64,000 nt of DNA from Phytohabitans suffuscus (GTDB lineage Bacteria > Actinomycetota > Actinomycetes > Mycobacteriales > Micromonosporaceae). A model generated the notes under the pieces. That model did no database searches. It saw nothing but the letters and a program-made list of their open reading frames with translations, and had not been told where the DNA came from. The position numbers were made by a program, and so were the translations under genes. This document shows positions 37,775 to 46,521 of the stretch, one piece after another. Within the stretch, counting starts at the first letter, position 1, and every line of letters begins with the position of its first letter. The stretch spans positions 1,116,001-1,180,000 of the forward strand of contig NZ_AP022871.1 of the NCBI RefSeq assembly GCF_011764565.1, written 5' to 3'.

Positions 37775-40734
37775 GAGCGCTCCTGGAGGGATTTGAGTGC
37801 CGCGGCCACATCGAGCGATGAGCGCCGGTCGCCTGTGTGGGTGAGGTGGTGGTTCATCGCCGTCATGAGTTCACGAAACTCTTGGTCTTTCGCGATGAGC
37901 AGAGTGCTCAGGTCGCCGACGAGGACGAGCTGTCGTTTAGCGCGGGTGATCGCCACGTTGAAGCGGCGAAGCTCTCGGAGGAAGCCGATGTCGCCGCGCG
38001 GGTTGCTGCGGGTGAAGCCGAAGATGATGAGGTCGCGCTCGCCGCCTTGGAAGGAGTCGACGCTGCCGACGTTGTCCGCCACCTGCGTTGACGCGCCGAT
38101 CGCCGCCGTGAGTCGCTGGACGACCAGCTCCTTCTGCGCGTTGAACGGCACGATGACCGCCCAGTCCCGGTACTGCGCGGAAAGCCCGGCCACCAGGTCC
38201 GCGATGATCCCGGCTTCGAGTTCGCTGCGGTAGCCGTGTCGGATCGCCTCTCCTCTGCCGCGCATCGCGGTCTCCGCCCGCCGTGCCGGCGCCCGGTCGG
38301 ACGTGTCCACCATGGCGAACGGTGACCTGAACACGACGTCCTGGACGCTGCCCGGATGCTCCGTGCGCAGCTGTCTGAAGTAGAAGCTGTTGGAGACGAA
38401 CGTGGCGATCTCGACGGGTATCCGCCGCTGGGTCTTGAGCCAGACCGCGTTGGATGCGGGTGCGTTCGGGAAGAGCAGTTCGAAGCCGCTCTTGGCGAGG
38501 AAGGCGCCGACCTTTCCGGCCTCCTCCTGCGTGAGGACGGTGCTCTCGTCGAGGCTGTCGGCCCACTGCCGGACTTCTTCGTCCAGGAATGGTGGGAGCT
38601 GTTTGTGGTCCCCGACGAGCATGGCTCGCCGCGATCGTACGAGGGGTACCAGCAGGTTCGGGGTGGAGATTTGGCCGGCCTCGTCCACGATGGCTAGATC
38701 GAACTCCAGCTTGGAGATCAGCGCCGACGTGTCGGTGCCGATGCAGGTGGCGCCGACGACTTGGGCGTAGCTGGCGATCTCGCGTTCGAGTTCGACGCTC
38801 AGGTCGCTGATCCGCTCCCGCCACTGGCCCAGTACGGTCACGCGCCGGTCGACCATGGCCAGCGTCGACTCGCACCATTGGTGGAAGTCCAACCATTGCG
38901 GCACAGTCGGTCCGGGCAGCGGCGGCGTAGCCGCGACCGTCCTGAGCATGGCCAATACGAACTCTCCCGCCTGGGTCGTCTCCAGCCACAGGCCGGCCAG
39001 GACCTTCTGGGTGTGCTCACGGTCGGTGGTCAGCCGGGCGACGTGCGGGTCGTGTGCCGCTATCCGCTCTGCCTCGCCGCGCAGGACCGCAAGTGTCGAC
39101 TCGGCCTGGCCAAGCGCAGCTCGAGCCTCGGCTAGGGCTTGGTGGAGCCGGTCGGCCCGGCCACGCCGCCAGTTGAGAAACCACCGCCAGGCGAACGCAA
39201 CCGGCGAACCGGTGTTGATCTTCTCGTGTGCCTTCCGTACCTGACGTTCCACGCGCCTCAGGGATGTGTCGTGAGCTTCGGCCACCGACCGGTGTTGGGC
39301 AACCGCCTGTTCGGCTTTGGCGAGCTGCGGTCGTAGCGGACCGCTCGCCTGTTCCACCGCTTGGCTGATCGCCGGGGCCAGGCGATCCAGCTCCGTCTGG
39401 GCGGCACCAGTCTGGTCGAGCAGGGACCGCAGGTGAGCGAGGTAGCGGTCCAGCGCCGGCCGCTGCTCACGCACCTGTGACAACGCGTCAAACAGGGCCG
39501 TCTCTCCGAGGATCTCCTTTCGAACGGCCTCGACTCGGCTTTCCGACGACAGGGCCTTCACCTTGGTGCTCATGTTGTCCTCGCTGCCGATCCGCACCAC
39601 GTTGAGGTCTGGTGGCAGGCTCTCCAGCACGTTGTCGACGGCCCGATGGGTGTGTGAGGTGACCAGGACCCGCTGACCTCGCGCGACCGACGCCTTGACC
39701 ACCTCGATGATCGTGGTGGTCTTTCCCGCGCCGGGCGGCCCGAGCACGCTCAGGACGTCCGGCACCTCCAGCGCACGTTGGAACGCATCGCGCTGGTCCG
39801 GGTCCAGGTCAAGCTCGGGTCGAACACCGACCGCCGGCTGATACGGCAGGAAGCTAGCCGAGACGAGCGTGTCGATGAGCCGTGGGTTACCTGTCTCCCG
39901 CCTGCGAAGCTGTGAAATCGCCTCCCGCTGTGCGCGGAAGACGCGGTCGCTCGGCAGCGGCCTCAGGACGCCTTGGCCGCGGATGCGTTCGTAGTCCGCG
40001 CCGGGCTCGAACCGGACCGTCACCTCCCGCCCCTCGACCCGGATCACCTTGCCGCGCACCTGCGGCCAGTCGCCGAGGCACACCATCGTGTTCGCGACCG
40101 GCGCCTCACGGCCCGCCATCCGAAAGCGGTACACCCCACGTGCCGAGTACCGCTGCTCTTTCGCCGGCCCGCGGGAGGCGTAATGGTACGGCGGCATCGC
40201 CGCGTAGCGGTCCGCCTCGATCTGCCGGCTCGCGTCGACCACCATGTCGAGCATGTCGAAGTACCGGCCATGCGCTGACGGCTGCGCGGGCGGCTGAGTA
40301 GCTGCCGATTCCAGGCTGCGCCACTCCCGCCACAGGTGATCACCAAATGTAGAGGTGGCCGGCAGTCGTTGTGCCCTGCGCTCGACGTTGACGGTTCTGA
40401 GGTCTGGATACGCGCGGAACCCACCGGGGCAGCGCATCAACAGCGCCCGTTTGACCAGGCGGTCCTCGTCGCGGAACTGCCGCCGCGCGGCGTGCCCGAG
40501 GCTGTACGCATCGCCGCCTTTGGTGGGATACAGCCAGGCGACGTACCGCGCGGCGTACACCGCCATCCGCCATCCCCTGTCCGTCACCTCCAGCGTGACC
40601 GGCAGCGCACCTTGCCGCGCCAGGCCGTCAAGTTCCTGCATGAACGGCGTCGGGTGGTTCCCGATGTCGGAGAGGAACTTGCTGGAGTAGACGAGCACGA
40701 CGGGTCCTGGGATTACGACCTCTCTAGTGGCCAT
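37771..40734 (-). CDS. Upf1/COG1112-like SF1 helicase
   Basis: 987 residues from ATG 40734, which overlaps the upstream stop by eleven bases. An N-terminal domain of about 300 residues (MATREVVIPGPVVLVYSSKF, cut) with a beta-barrel-like segment precedes AAA_11/AAA_12 helicase motifs: Walker A GPPGAGKTTT (about 329), Ia VTSHTHRAVDN, Walker B VDEAGQ (about 680), III VGDHKQLPP, V QGGERD and VI NVAITRAKRQ. A long coiled-coil insert (about 410-620, SQVREQRPALDRYLAHLRSL) splits the two halves of the first RecA domain. No nuclease domain follows at the C-terminus. Helicases of this type are core parts of the Mokosh defence system, among others. Confidence 0.85.
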   Translation of the reverse strand: MATREVVIPGPVVLVYSSKFLSDIGNHPTPFMQELDGLARQGALPVTLEVTDRGWRMAVYAARYVAWLYPTKGGDAYSLGHAARRQFRDEDRLVKRALLMRCPGGFRAYPDLRTVNVERRAQRLPATSTFGDHLWREWRSLESAATQPPAQPSAHGRYFDMLDMVVDASRQIEADRYAAMPPYHYASRGPAKEQRYSARGVYRFRMAGREAPVANTMVCLGDWPQVRGKVIRVEGREVTVRFEPGADYERIRGQGVLRPLPSDRVFRAQREAISQLRRRETGNPRLIDTLVSASFLPYQPAVGVRPELDLDPDQRDAFQRALEVPDVLSVLGPPGAGKTTTIIEVVKASVARGQRVLVTSHTHRAVDNVLESLPPDLNVVRIGSEDNMSTKVKALSSESRVEAVRKEILGETALFDALSQVREQRPALDRYLAHLRSLLDQTGAAQTELDRLAPAISQAVEQASGPLRPQLAKAEQAVAQHRSVAEAHDTSLRRVERQVRKAHEKINTGSPVAFAWRWFLNWRRGRADRLHQALAEARAALGQAESTLAVLRGEAERIAAHDPHVARLTTDREHTQKVLAGLWLETTQAGEFVLAMLRTVAATPPLPGPTVPQWLDFHQWCESTLAMVDRRVTVLGQWRERISDLSVELEREIASYAQVVGATCIGTDTSALISKLEFDLAIVDEAGQISTPNLLVPLVRSRRAMLVGDHKQLPPFLDEEVRQWADSLDESTVLTQEEAGKVGAFLAKSGFELLFPNAPASNAVWLKTQRRIPVEIATFVSNSFYFRQLRTEHPGSVQDVVFRSPFAMVDTSDRAPARRAETAMRGRGEAIRHGYRSELEAGIIADLVAGLSAQYRDWAVIVPFNAQKELVVQRLTAAIGASTQVADNVGSVDSFQGGERDLIIFGFTRSNPRGDIGFLRELRRFNVAITRAKRQLVLVGDLSTLLIAKDQEFRELMTAMNHHLTHTGDRRSSLDVAAALKSLQERS

Positions 40735-42157
40735 GCGTGGCCTCCACGGCCAGCGCGCGTCGGCCCTGCCGCAGTCCGGTGGCGAAGGCGGCGGCGTCCG
40801 GCCGGCGGGCTGGATCCGAGTCCAGCGCGTCAGCGAGGAGCGTGTCGAGCTGCTCCGGGAAGCCGGGCAGCAGGATGCCCAGCCGCCCGGCCGGGCCGGT
40901 GCCCGGCCGTATTCCGCTACAGGCGTGGTGCAGTAGCGCGGCGAGTTGGAAGACGTCGGTCGCAGGGCCGGGTCTTCCGCGTGCGACGGACCGCTGTTCA
41001 GGTGCCCGATACACGCCGCCCTCACCTCGCAGCGGGGGCCACCAGGCCAACCCGAGATCACGCAGCACGCCCCGCCGCCCAGACCGAGTGACCAGGATGG
41101 AGCCGCCATTGAGCGCCCGGTGCGCCGCACCCTTACGGTGCAGGTCGGTCAGGGCGTCGGCGACGGACACAAGCGCGTCGACCGCCAGCGGAACAATGAG
41201 CGGGTCCAGCGGCTGCCCGCCACCATCGAACGCCTCGTGCCAGGTCACCCCGTCCGGTCGTGTGGTCACCGTGACGTGCAACTTCTCATCGTTGCTACGA
41301 GTGAGCAGTTCCGGCAAGCTCCTGCTTCGATCCCGCTCGCGCAGGTAGGCAGCCTGTGCGGCCAAACCCTCGATCATCCGCGTCGTCGCCGCGCCTGACG
41401 CCGCGGCGAGGACAGCGCGCAGCCGGGCTGGCGTCGCTTGTGCATCCACGGCACGGCCGTCCGCCTCCATCAGCGTCCACGAGCCGTCATCCGCCTCGAT
41501 CCTGTCGATCGGTTCGTGCAGGAGGTAGGAGAACGCACCGCACTCGATGGCCGATCCGGCCCGCCACCGGTGTCGATCGGGCCCGGCGGTACCGATAGTG
41601 ATCGCCCGTGCTGGCTCTTCCTCTGGTCTGCTTCGCACCAGGCCGGCGTCCAGTGTGGCCTGGAGCCCGGCCAGCTGGCGCTCCACCTTCTGCAGTAGCT
41701 CCGGGGTACTGCCCACCCCGGGCGCCAGTGGTGTGTAGACGAGTTGGATCTCGCGACCTGTCTCGGTCCCATGCCACCACAGGCCCAACTCGAAACACGC
41801 ACGCACAGCGGCGCTAGCCTTTTCCGAATCGCCGGAACGAGCGTGCACGGCTTGGTTGCCGTCACGACGAATCTGGTCCAGAGTCTGCCGCAGGCTCTCC
41901 GATATTAGGCCAGCATGGTGCAGGGCCTGGATATCACGAGCAAATGAGGGTCGCGACTCGGCAGCCAGTCCGGAACGCAGCATCACGAGCTTGACCAGCG
42001 TCTCAGCGAACCTGCGCGCCCTGGCCAACGCTGCGTCGGGATCGGAGTACACATAGGCTTCCGCCGTGGCGCCGTCACCGGCGAGGTGGATCGAGGAATC
42101 GGCAAGAAAGCGGAAGTTGGGCGAGGCAGCAACCAAGTCCATCACCTGGTCGGTCAT
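40724..42157 (-). CDS. DUF4145-like domain fused to a pseudokinase, first gene of the helicase operon
   Basis: 477 residues from ATG 42157, with TAGGAG seven bases upstream. The first 130 residues resemble DUF4145 (FAETLVKLVML, ALHHAGLISESLRQTLDQIR, GNQAVHA), a module common next to restriction and defence nucleases. The C-terminal 230 residues follow a Ser/Thr kinase fold, but the catalytic loop reads HRALNGGSIL in place of HRDLKxxNIL, and the metal loop reads DLG. The P-loop is not evident. It is therefore probably a pseudokinase that senses or scaffolds. YRAPEQ and the TDVFQLAALLHH helix support the fold. Confidence 0.75.
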   Translation of the reverse strand: MTDQVMDLVAASPNFRFLADSSIHLAGDGATAEAYVYSDPDAALARARRFAETLVKLVMLRSGLAAESRPSFARDIQALHHAGLISESLRQTLDQIRRDGNQAVHARSGDSEKASAAVRACFELGLWWHGTETGREIQLVYTPLAPGVGSTPELLQKVERQLAGLQATLDAGLVRSRPEEEPARAITIGTAGPDRHRWRAGSAIECGAFSYLLHEPIDRIEADDGSWTLMEADGRAVDAQATPARLRAVLAAASGAATTRMIEGLAAQAAYLRERDRSRSLPELLTRSNDEKLHVTVTTRPDGVTWHEAFDGGGQPLDPLIVPLAVDALVSVADALTDLHRKGAAHRALNGGSILVTRSGRRGVLRDLGLAWWPPLRGEGGVYRAPEQRSVARGRPGPATDVFQLAALLHHACSGIRPGTGPAGRLGILLPGFPEQLDTLLADALDSDPARRPDAAAFATGLRQGRRALAVEATHGH

Positions 42158-42468
42158 GGGTCTCCTACGAGATCGGAAATGGCCGAGCAGGGCAGAATAG
42201 CGCGAGCGCCGGCCTAGCGGAAGAGGGCAATTTTCGATCATCACAGGAGCCAGGACAAGCTCTAGATTGTCGCTTCGCGCGGCATTCCCCCGCCGCCACG
42301 CTCAGGCGATACGAGTTTCTGGCCGCAGTTTGATCGACTTTGTGCCGCCGGGGGCCGCGAGGATCGAGCGCACGCGGGTCGCGAAGTGGTGGAAGACACC
42401 TCACTCCCGTGCCACCTACCAGACCCCCGGTCATCCGGCCGTGGCAGCCACCCACGAGGATACCGGCC
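42158..42468. promoter_or_regulatory. Divergent intergenic region
   Basis: 311 bases between the helicase operon (minus) and the small DUF4177-like gene (plus). It must hold the promoters for both. CGAGGA (42455-42460) serves the plus gene. I see no clear operator or hairpin. Confidence 0.4.
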
Positions 42469-42744
42469 ATGGAGAAGTGGGAATACGGCTACCTCACCGA
42501 ACTGGTCATCTACGGCGAACGTGGCATGACAATGACCTACTGGATCACAACCACCGCCGCAGGGCACGAGGTGCTAGCCGACATCTCCACGATGCTGGAG
42601 GCCCGAAATCGGCTCGGCGCCAACGGCTGGATCATCGACAGCGGCGAGCCCACCCAGGCTGGTGGGCAGTTGACGGCGCTTGTCGGTAGACCTGACGCGA
42701 GAGCCACCCAGGTGGTTGCCTACATGCGCCGTAGACTGGCCTGA
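42469..42744 (+). CDS. DUF4177-like small protein
   Basis: 91 residues from ATG 42469, nine bases past GAGGA. It opens MEKWEYGYLTELVIYG and contains ARNRLGANGWIIDSGEP, matching the WEY...LN.LG..GWE pattern of DUF4177. These are compact cytosolic proteins of unknown function. It follows the helicase operon divergently and may be unrelated to it. Confidence 0.65.
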   Translation: MEKWEYGYLTELVIYGERGMTMTYWITTTAAGHEVLADISTMLEARNRLGANGWIIDSGEPTQAGGQLTALVGRPDARATQVVAYMRRRLA

Positions 42745-42836
42745 CCATGGCGGTTGCGTGGGGTCAACGCCTTACGGCGCCAGTTGCCAGCGGACGCGAA
42801 AAAATGGCTCTGGCGGCGATCTTGTGATTGGGACGG

Positions 42837-44465
42837 CTACCACGGTGTCAGGACGCGTTTTCGTAGTAGGTCGAAGTTCGCGCGGCCGAACATGGCGCGT
42901 TTGAGCCGCCTTGATTCTGCAGACGGTGCCTTCGACGGCGCCGGAGTTCCAGGGCAGGGTGAGTCCGTTGGTGACTGCGGCCAGGTTCTTGCGGAGGCCG
43001 GCTGTGAAGATGTGCAGGTCGGGCAGGTCGGCGGCCTCTGCGGTGTCGAGCCAGGCGGTGAGCCGGTCACCGGCCCGGTTGCAGAGCATCTTGGCGAAGT
43101 CGGTCACCAGCTCGGCCAGGGTGTGCAGTTCGGGGCAGCGGGCCAGGATCGCCTTGAGGCGGAGCTTTCTGCTTTCGCTGACCTGGTCGGGGTGGCAGGT
43201 TATCCAGCTGGTGACCTGTCGCGGCTTGGGTGGAGTTGCCGTGTGCGAGGCGGGGCTGCCGGAGGTGCGCAGGGGCTCGAGGTAGCGGCGCACGGTGCGG
43301 TCGGTGCCGCAGTAGCCCTGGGCCCGTAGCTCTTTGGTCAGCTGGGCGGCGTCGGTGCAGCCATCGTTCCACCGGGCGTCGAGGTAGTCCTTGAACGGGT
43401 CGAGCTTGCTGCTGCGGTGCTTGCTGATCAGCAGCTCGTCGACGGTTGCCGCGTCGGCGTACCGGGCGATCGTGTCGGGGTGCAGGCCCAGCCGGGCGGC
43501 GATGACCTTGCGCTGCATCCCCTTGCCGAGCAGTTCGTGGACGGCCGTGTAGCGTTCCCGCAGCCGGTTCGTGGCCGGTGTCTCCGGCCGTCGGGCCGGC
43601 TCGGCGGCCGGTGCCGGTGGCGGGCTGGTGTCGGTGGCCAGGCTGGCTGGTTCGGGCAGGCAGGTCCGATGCCGGATCACCGTCTTTTGGACGGCTTCGC
43701 ACAGGTTGTGCCACAAATGCCAGCGATCGGCTACCTGGATCGCCTCGGGCGCGCCGGTACGGGCGCCGTCGGCGTAGGCGCCAGCGCGGTCGCGGCAGAT
43801 GATCTGGACTCCGGGATGAGCTTGTAGCCAGTCGGCCAGCGTCGCGGCCTCGCGGTCCGGCAGCACGTCGACGGGGCGGTGGGTGTGCATTTCCAGCAGG
43901 ATCGACCCGTACACGTGGCCCTTGCGCAGGGCAAAATCGTCGACCCCAAGCACGGTGACCTGTCCGACGTCCGGCTCGGGCAGCCGTCGTAGCAGCCCCA
44001 ATAGGGTGTCCCGGCCGACCCGCATCCCCACGCGGCGGCCAGGCGGGCACCCGGGCGACCAGCCAACGCCGCCGCGATCGAGGTCAAAGCCGCGCGCAGC
44101 GGCGGGCTGTAGCGGGCGTGCGGCGTGGTCAACCCATCGATCTCCCCGAGCGCGACGGGCTGGTCCGCGCCGCTGTAGAGCGCGGCGAACGTGACCCGCG
44201 GGCACGCGCGTGCCAGGCAGGCGAACCTGCGCACCGTCAGCCGTATCACCACCGGATCGCCGGCCAGCGCGAGATCAGCCAGGCTGCGCTGGTAGCGGCC
44301 ATGCACCCGCGCCGAGGCCGTGCCGCAGCCCGGACACACCGCGCTCACACCCACCGCCCTCGCCTCGAACACCACGCCATCGACGGTTCGCCGCACCCGC
44401 TCCACCACGACGCCACCCAGGTGCGGCAGCAGAACATCAAGACCGGCAAGATCGCACCGCGATCA
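42837..44465 (-). pseudogene. ISL3-family transposase, truncated and frameshifted
   Basis: The minus strand carries the zinc-finger N-terminus (CPGCGTASARVHGRY), the DDE core (VLGVDDFALRKGHVYG, ICRDRAGAYADGA), the HTH (MQRKVIAARLGLHPDTIARY) and the end GAVEGTVCRIKAA/RAMFGRANFDLL. Frames change near 44020 and near 42900. The ordinary N-terminal leader and outer terminal repeat are missing on the right, where group II intron 2 begins. A terminal repeat beginning GGCTCTGGCGGCGATCTTGT survives at 42806. It is a relative, not a copy, of the intact IS at 46522-48187. Confidence 0.85.
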
Positions 44466-44551
44466 GCTATCACAGTCCACAAAGGACAAGGCGCCGACGC
44501 GCTAGCCCATCGCCGGGTCGCCGGCGGGACTCTCACCCGCCGGCTCCCACA

Positions 44552-44585
44552 GTTCCGTGCGTGAACCTCTCGATTCACACGGCTC
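44552..44585 (-). ncRNA. Group II intron 2 domain V
   Basis: The minus strand reads GAGCCGTGTGAATCGAGAGG then TTCACGCACGGAAC, a 34-nt hairpin with a GAGA loop and the catalytic AGC triad. Two bases near its 3' end differ from the most common GGTTC close. Confidence 0.85.
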
Positions 44586-45890
44586 CTACCATCCAGTCGG
44601 AAGAGTCCACGTGGTCCATTGCCAGTGCGCGAACAGGTTAGGGACGCGTTGTACGACCCGGTCCCACCACGCCTTGAGGCGTTTGAATCCACGCAGCCGC
44701 TTGTACTTCAAGCGAGCCCAGCGCATCAGGTAGGTGTTGATGCGTTGCAGGAGAGGGAACATCTCGGACCGGTAGAAGTGGCCCCAGTAGTTCATCCAAC
44801 CCCGCACGATCGGGTTGATCGCTTCCGCGAGGTCTACCAACGTTTCGGTAGTACGCCGATCCAGCCGCCACCGGTGTACCTGCCGACCCTTGTCGATCAG
44901 CTTCTCCCGACTCATCGCCGGCAGGGACGAAGTATCCATCCGCCCCAGCCGGTTCTTCGTCTTCCGCGGACGGAACGTGTACCCCAGGAACGTAAACGAG
45001 ATGACCTCGTGATCACCCCATCGACTTCGATCCTTGCAGTACACAATCTTCGTCTTGGTCGGGTGCAATGCCAGCCCGACCTCGCTCATCCGCGCGCTGA
45101 TCGCAGCCAGCACATGGTACGCCTGCCGCTTGCTGACACAGTGCACCACCGCGTCATCCACGTATCGCTCAAACCGGATCGTCGGGAACTCCCGCGCCAT
45201 CCACATGTCGAACGCGTAGTGGAGAAACAGGTTAGCCAACACAGGCGAGGCCGCAGACCCCTGCGGGGTTCCCCGGTCCCTCGCCTGCAAGGCGCCATCC
45301 GGTGTCGCCAGCGGCGCGACCAGCCACCGCTGCACGTACAACACGACCCATGCCTGGTCGGTGTTGGCCGCTACCGTCTTAACGATCAACTCGTGCGGAC
45401 AGGTATCGAAGAACTTCTGGATGTCCAAATCGATCACCCAGTCGTACTTCCAACACCGTTGCCGGCACTTGGCCACCGCGTCGATCGCCGAGCGCCCCAC
45501 CCGGTAGCCGTCGGAGTCGGTGTGGAAGATGCGCTCCACCACTGGCTCCAACCTCTCGGCCACCACGGTCTGCGCGATGCGATCGGCCACAGTCGGTACT
45601 CCCAAGATCCGGACCGCTCGCCCGCCATCCTTCGGTATCGCCACCGCTTTGACCGGCGGCGGGAAGTAACTACCCGAGGACATCCTGTTCCAGATCTTGT
45701 ACAGGTTGCCCTGCAGATCCTTCTCGAACGCCTCGATCGTCACCCCGTCCACCCCGGCCGCACCCTTGTTGGTCTTGACCTTCTGGTACGCCTCCCACAC
45801 CTCCCGCTTGGAGATTTCGAACGGCTTACCCTTCGACTTCGGCTTGTCCACCCGGTTCCTCCCGAGAACATCGGTTGACCCAACGAACAA
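44586..45890 (-). CDS. ltrA: Group II intron 2 reverse transcriptase/maturase
   Basis: 434 residues from TTG 45890; GTG 45851 (VDKPKSKG) is an alternative. RT motifs are IPKDGGRAVRILGVPTV, DGYRVGRSAIDAV, WVIDLDIQKFFDT, GTPQGSAASPVLANLFL and the active site RYVDDAV. The maturase X domain follows (INPIVRGWMNYWGHFYRSEM). There is no endonuclease domain, as in C/E-type bacterial introns that use single-stranded or terminator-type targets. No lesion is seen, so this RT could be active and might also support intron 1 in principle. Confidence 0.92.
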   Translation of the reverse strand: MFVGSTDVLGRNRVDKPKSKGKPFEISKREVWEAYQKVKTNKGAAGVDGVTIEAFEKDLQGNLYKIWNRMSSGSYFPPPVKAVAIPKDGGRAVRILGVPTVADRIAQTVVAERLEPVVERIFHTDSDGYRVGRSAIDAVAKCRQRCWKYDWVIDLDIQKFFDTCPHELIVKTVAANTDQAWVVLYVQRWLVAPLATPDGALQARDRGTPQGSAASPVLANLFLHYAFDMWMAREFPTIRFERYVDDAVVHCVSKRQAYHVLAAISARMSEVGLALHPTKTKIVYCKDRSRWGDHEVISFTFLGYTFRPRKTKNRLGRMDTSSLPAMSREKLIDKGRQVHRWRLDRRTTETLVDLAEAINPIVRGWMNYWGHFYRSEMFPLLQRINTYLMRWARLKYKRLRGFKRLKAWWDRVVQRVPNLFAHWQWTTWTLPTGW

Positions 45891-46521
45891 TCCCGGATAG
45901 TCCTGCCCCTTCGCTCCACCCCCATTACAGGAGCTTCAGCACTACTACGAGCAGGTCCGCCAGCAGGCCCACGCGACGGTACTCAGCGCCTCACGGCGTC
46001 GGCCGCTTGTGCGCGCTCCCTCTCGCCACCGGCACCCCTGCCGACAGCCGTGTCGGGGCCCGCCTTCCCACGTTCCACGTGACAGCCGCAGACTGGGCTC
46101 GCGTCGCCTGTATGCCGGGCACCACCTAGCCAGTAAGCGGGTATCCGCCAGGCTCATCCTGGGACCTCTTGTCCGCCCCAGTTTCGATGCCATCTATCGA
46201 AGTTTCGACACGTCAACAGCGAAGAGCGTGCGCTCGCCTTCCCAGTCCCCGCCTGACACACTACCGTGCGCCTTTTCCTCGTCGCTCACCACCCTCGACC
46301 CTTCAGCCGAACGCAGCACGAGGCGGCTTGAAGTCTCCCCCACGCAGGGCGACTCCGGAGGGCCAACAATCCCCCATCTGCCACGCAGCACCGCAGCAAG
46401 CAAGGTCTCCTACCTCACCAACCTTCCTTCCCGCGCTCGTGGCGCAAACAAGATCATCGCCAGAACCAGAAACCATGTCCGTGGAACCAGAGACCACAAG
46501 TCCACCCCCACGGAAATCCTG

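Larger units (their letters stand above)
44508..46450 (-). mobile_element. Group II intron 2 with intact maturase
   Basis: On the minus strand: a 5' RNA region (about 46450-45891), an intact RT/maturase (45890-44586), domain V (44552-44585) and a domain VI-like hairpin (GCCGGCGGG/CCCGCCGGC, about 44520-44545). The 5' end is near 46450 (TTGCGCCACGAGCGCGGG) and the 3' end near 44508; both are estimates. Size is about 1.9 kb. It is unlike intron 1 in maturase type and lies between the truncated ISL3 gene and the intact IS. Confidence 0.8.
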
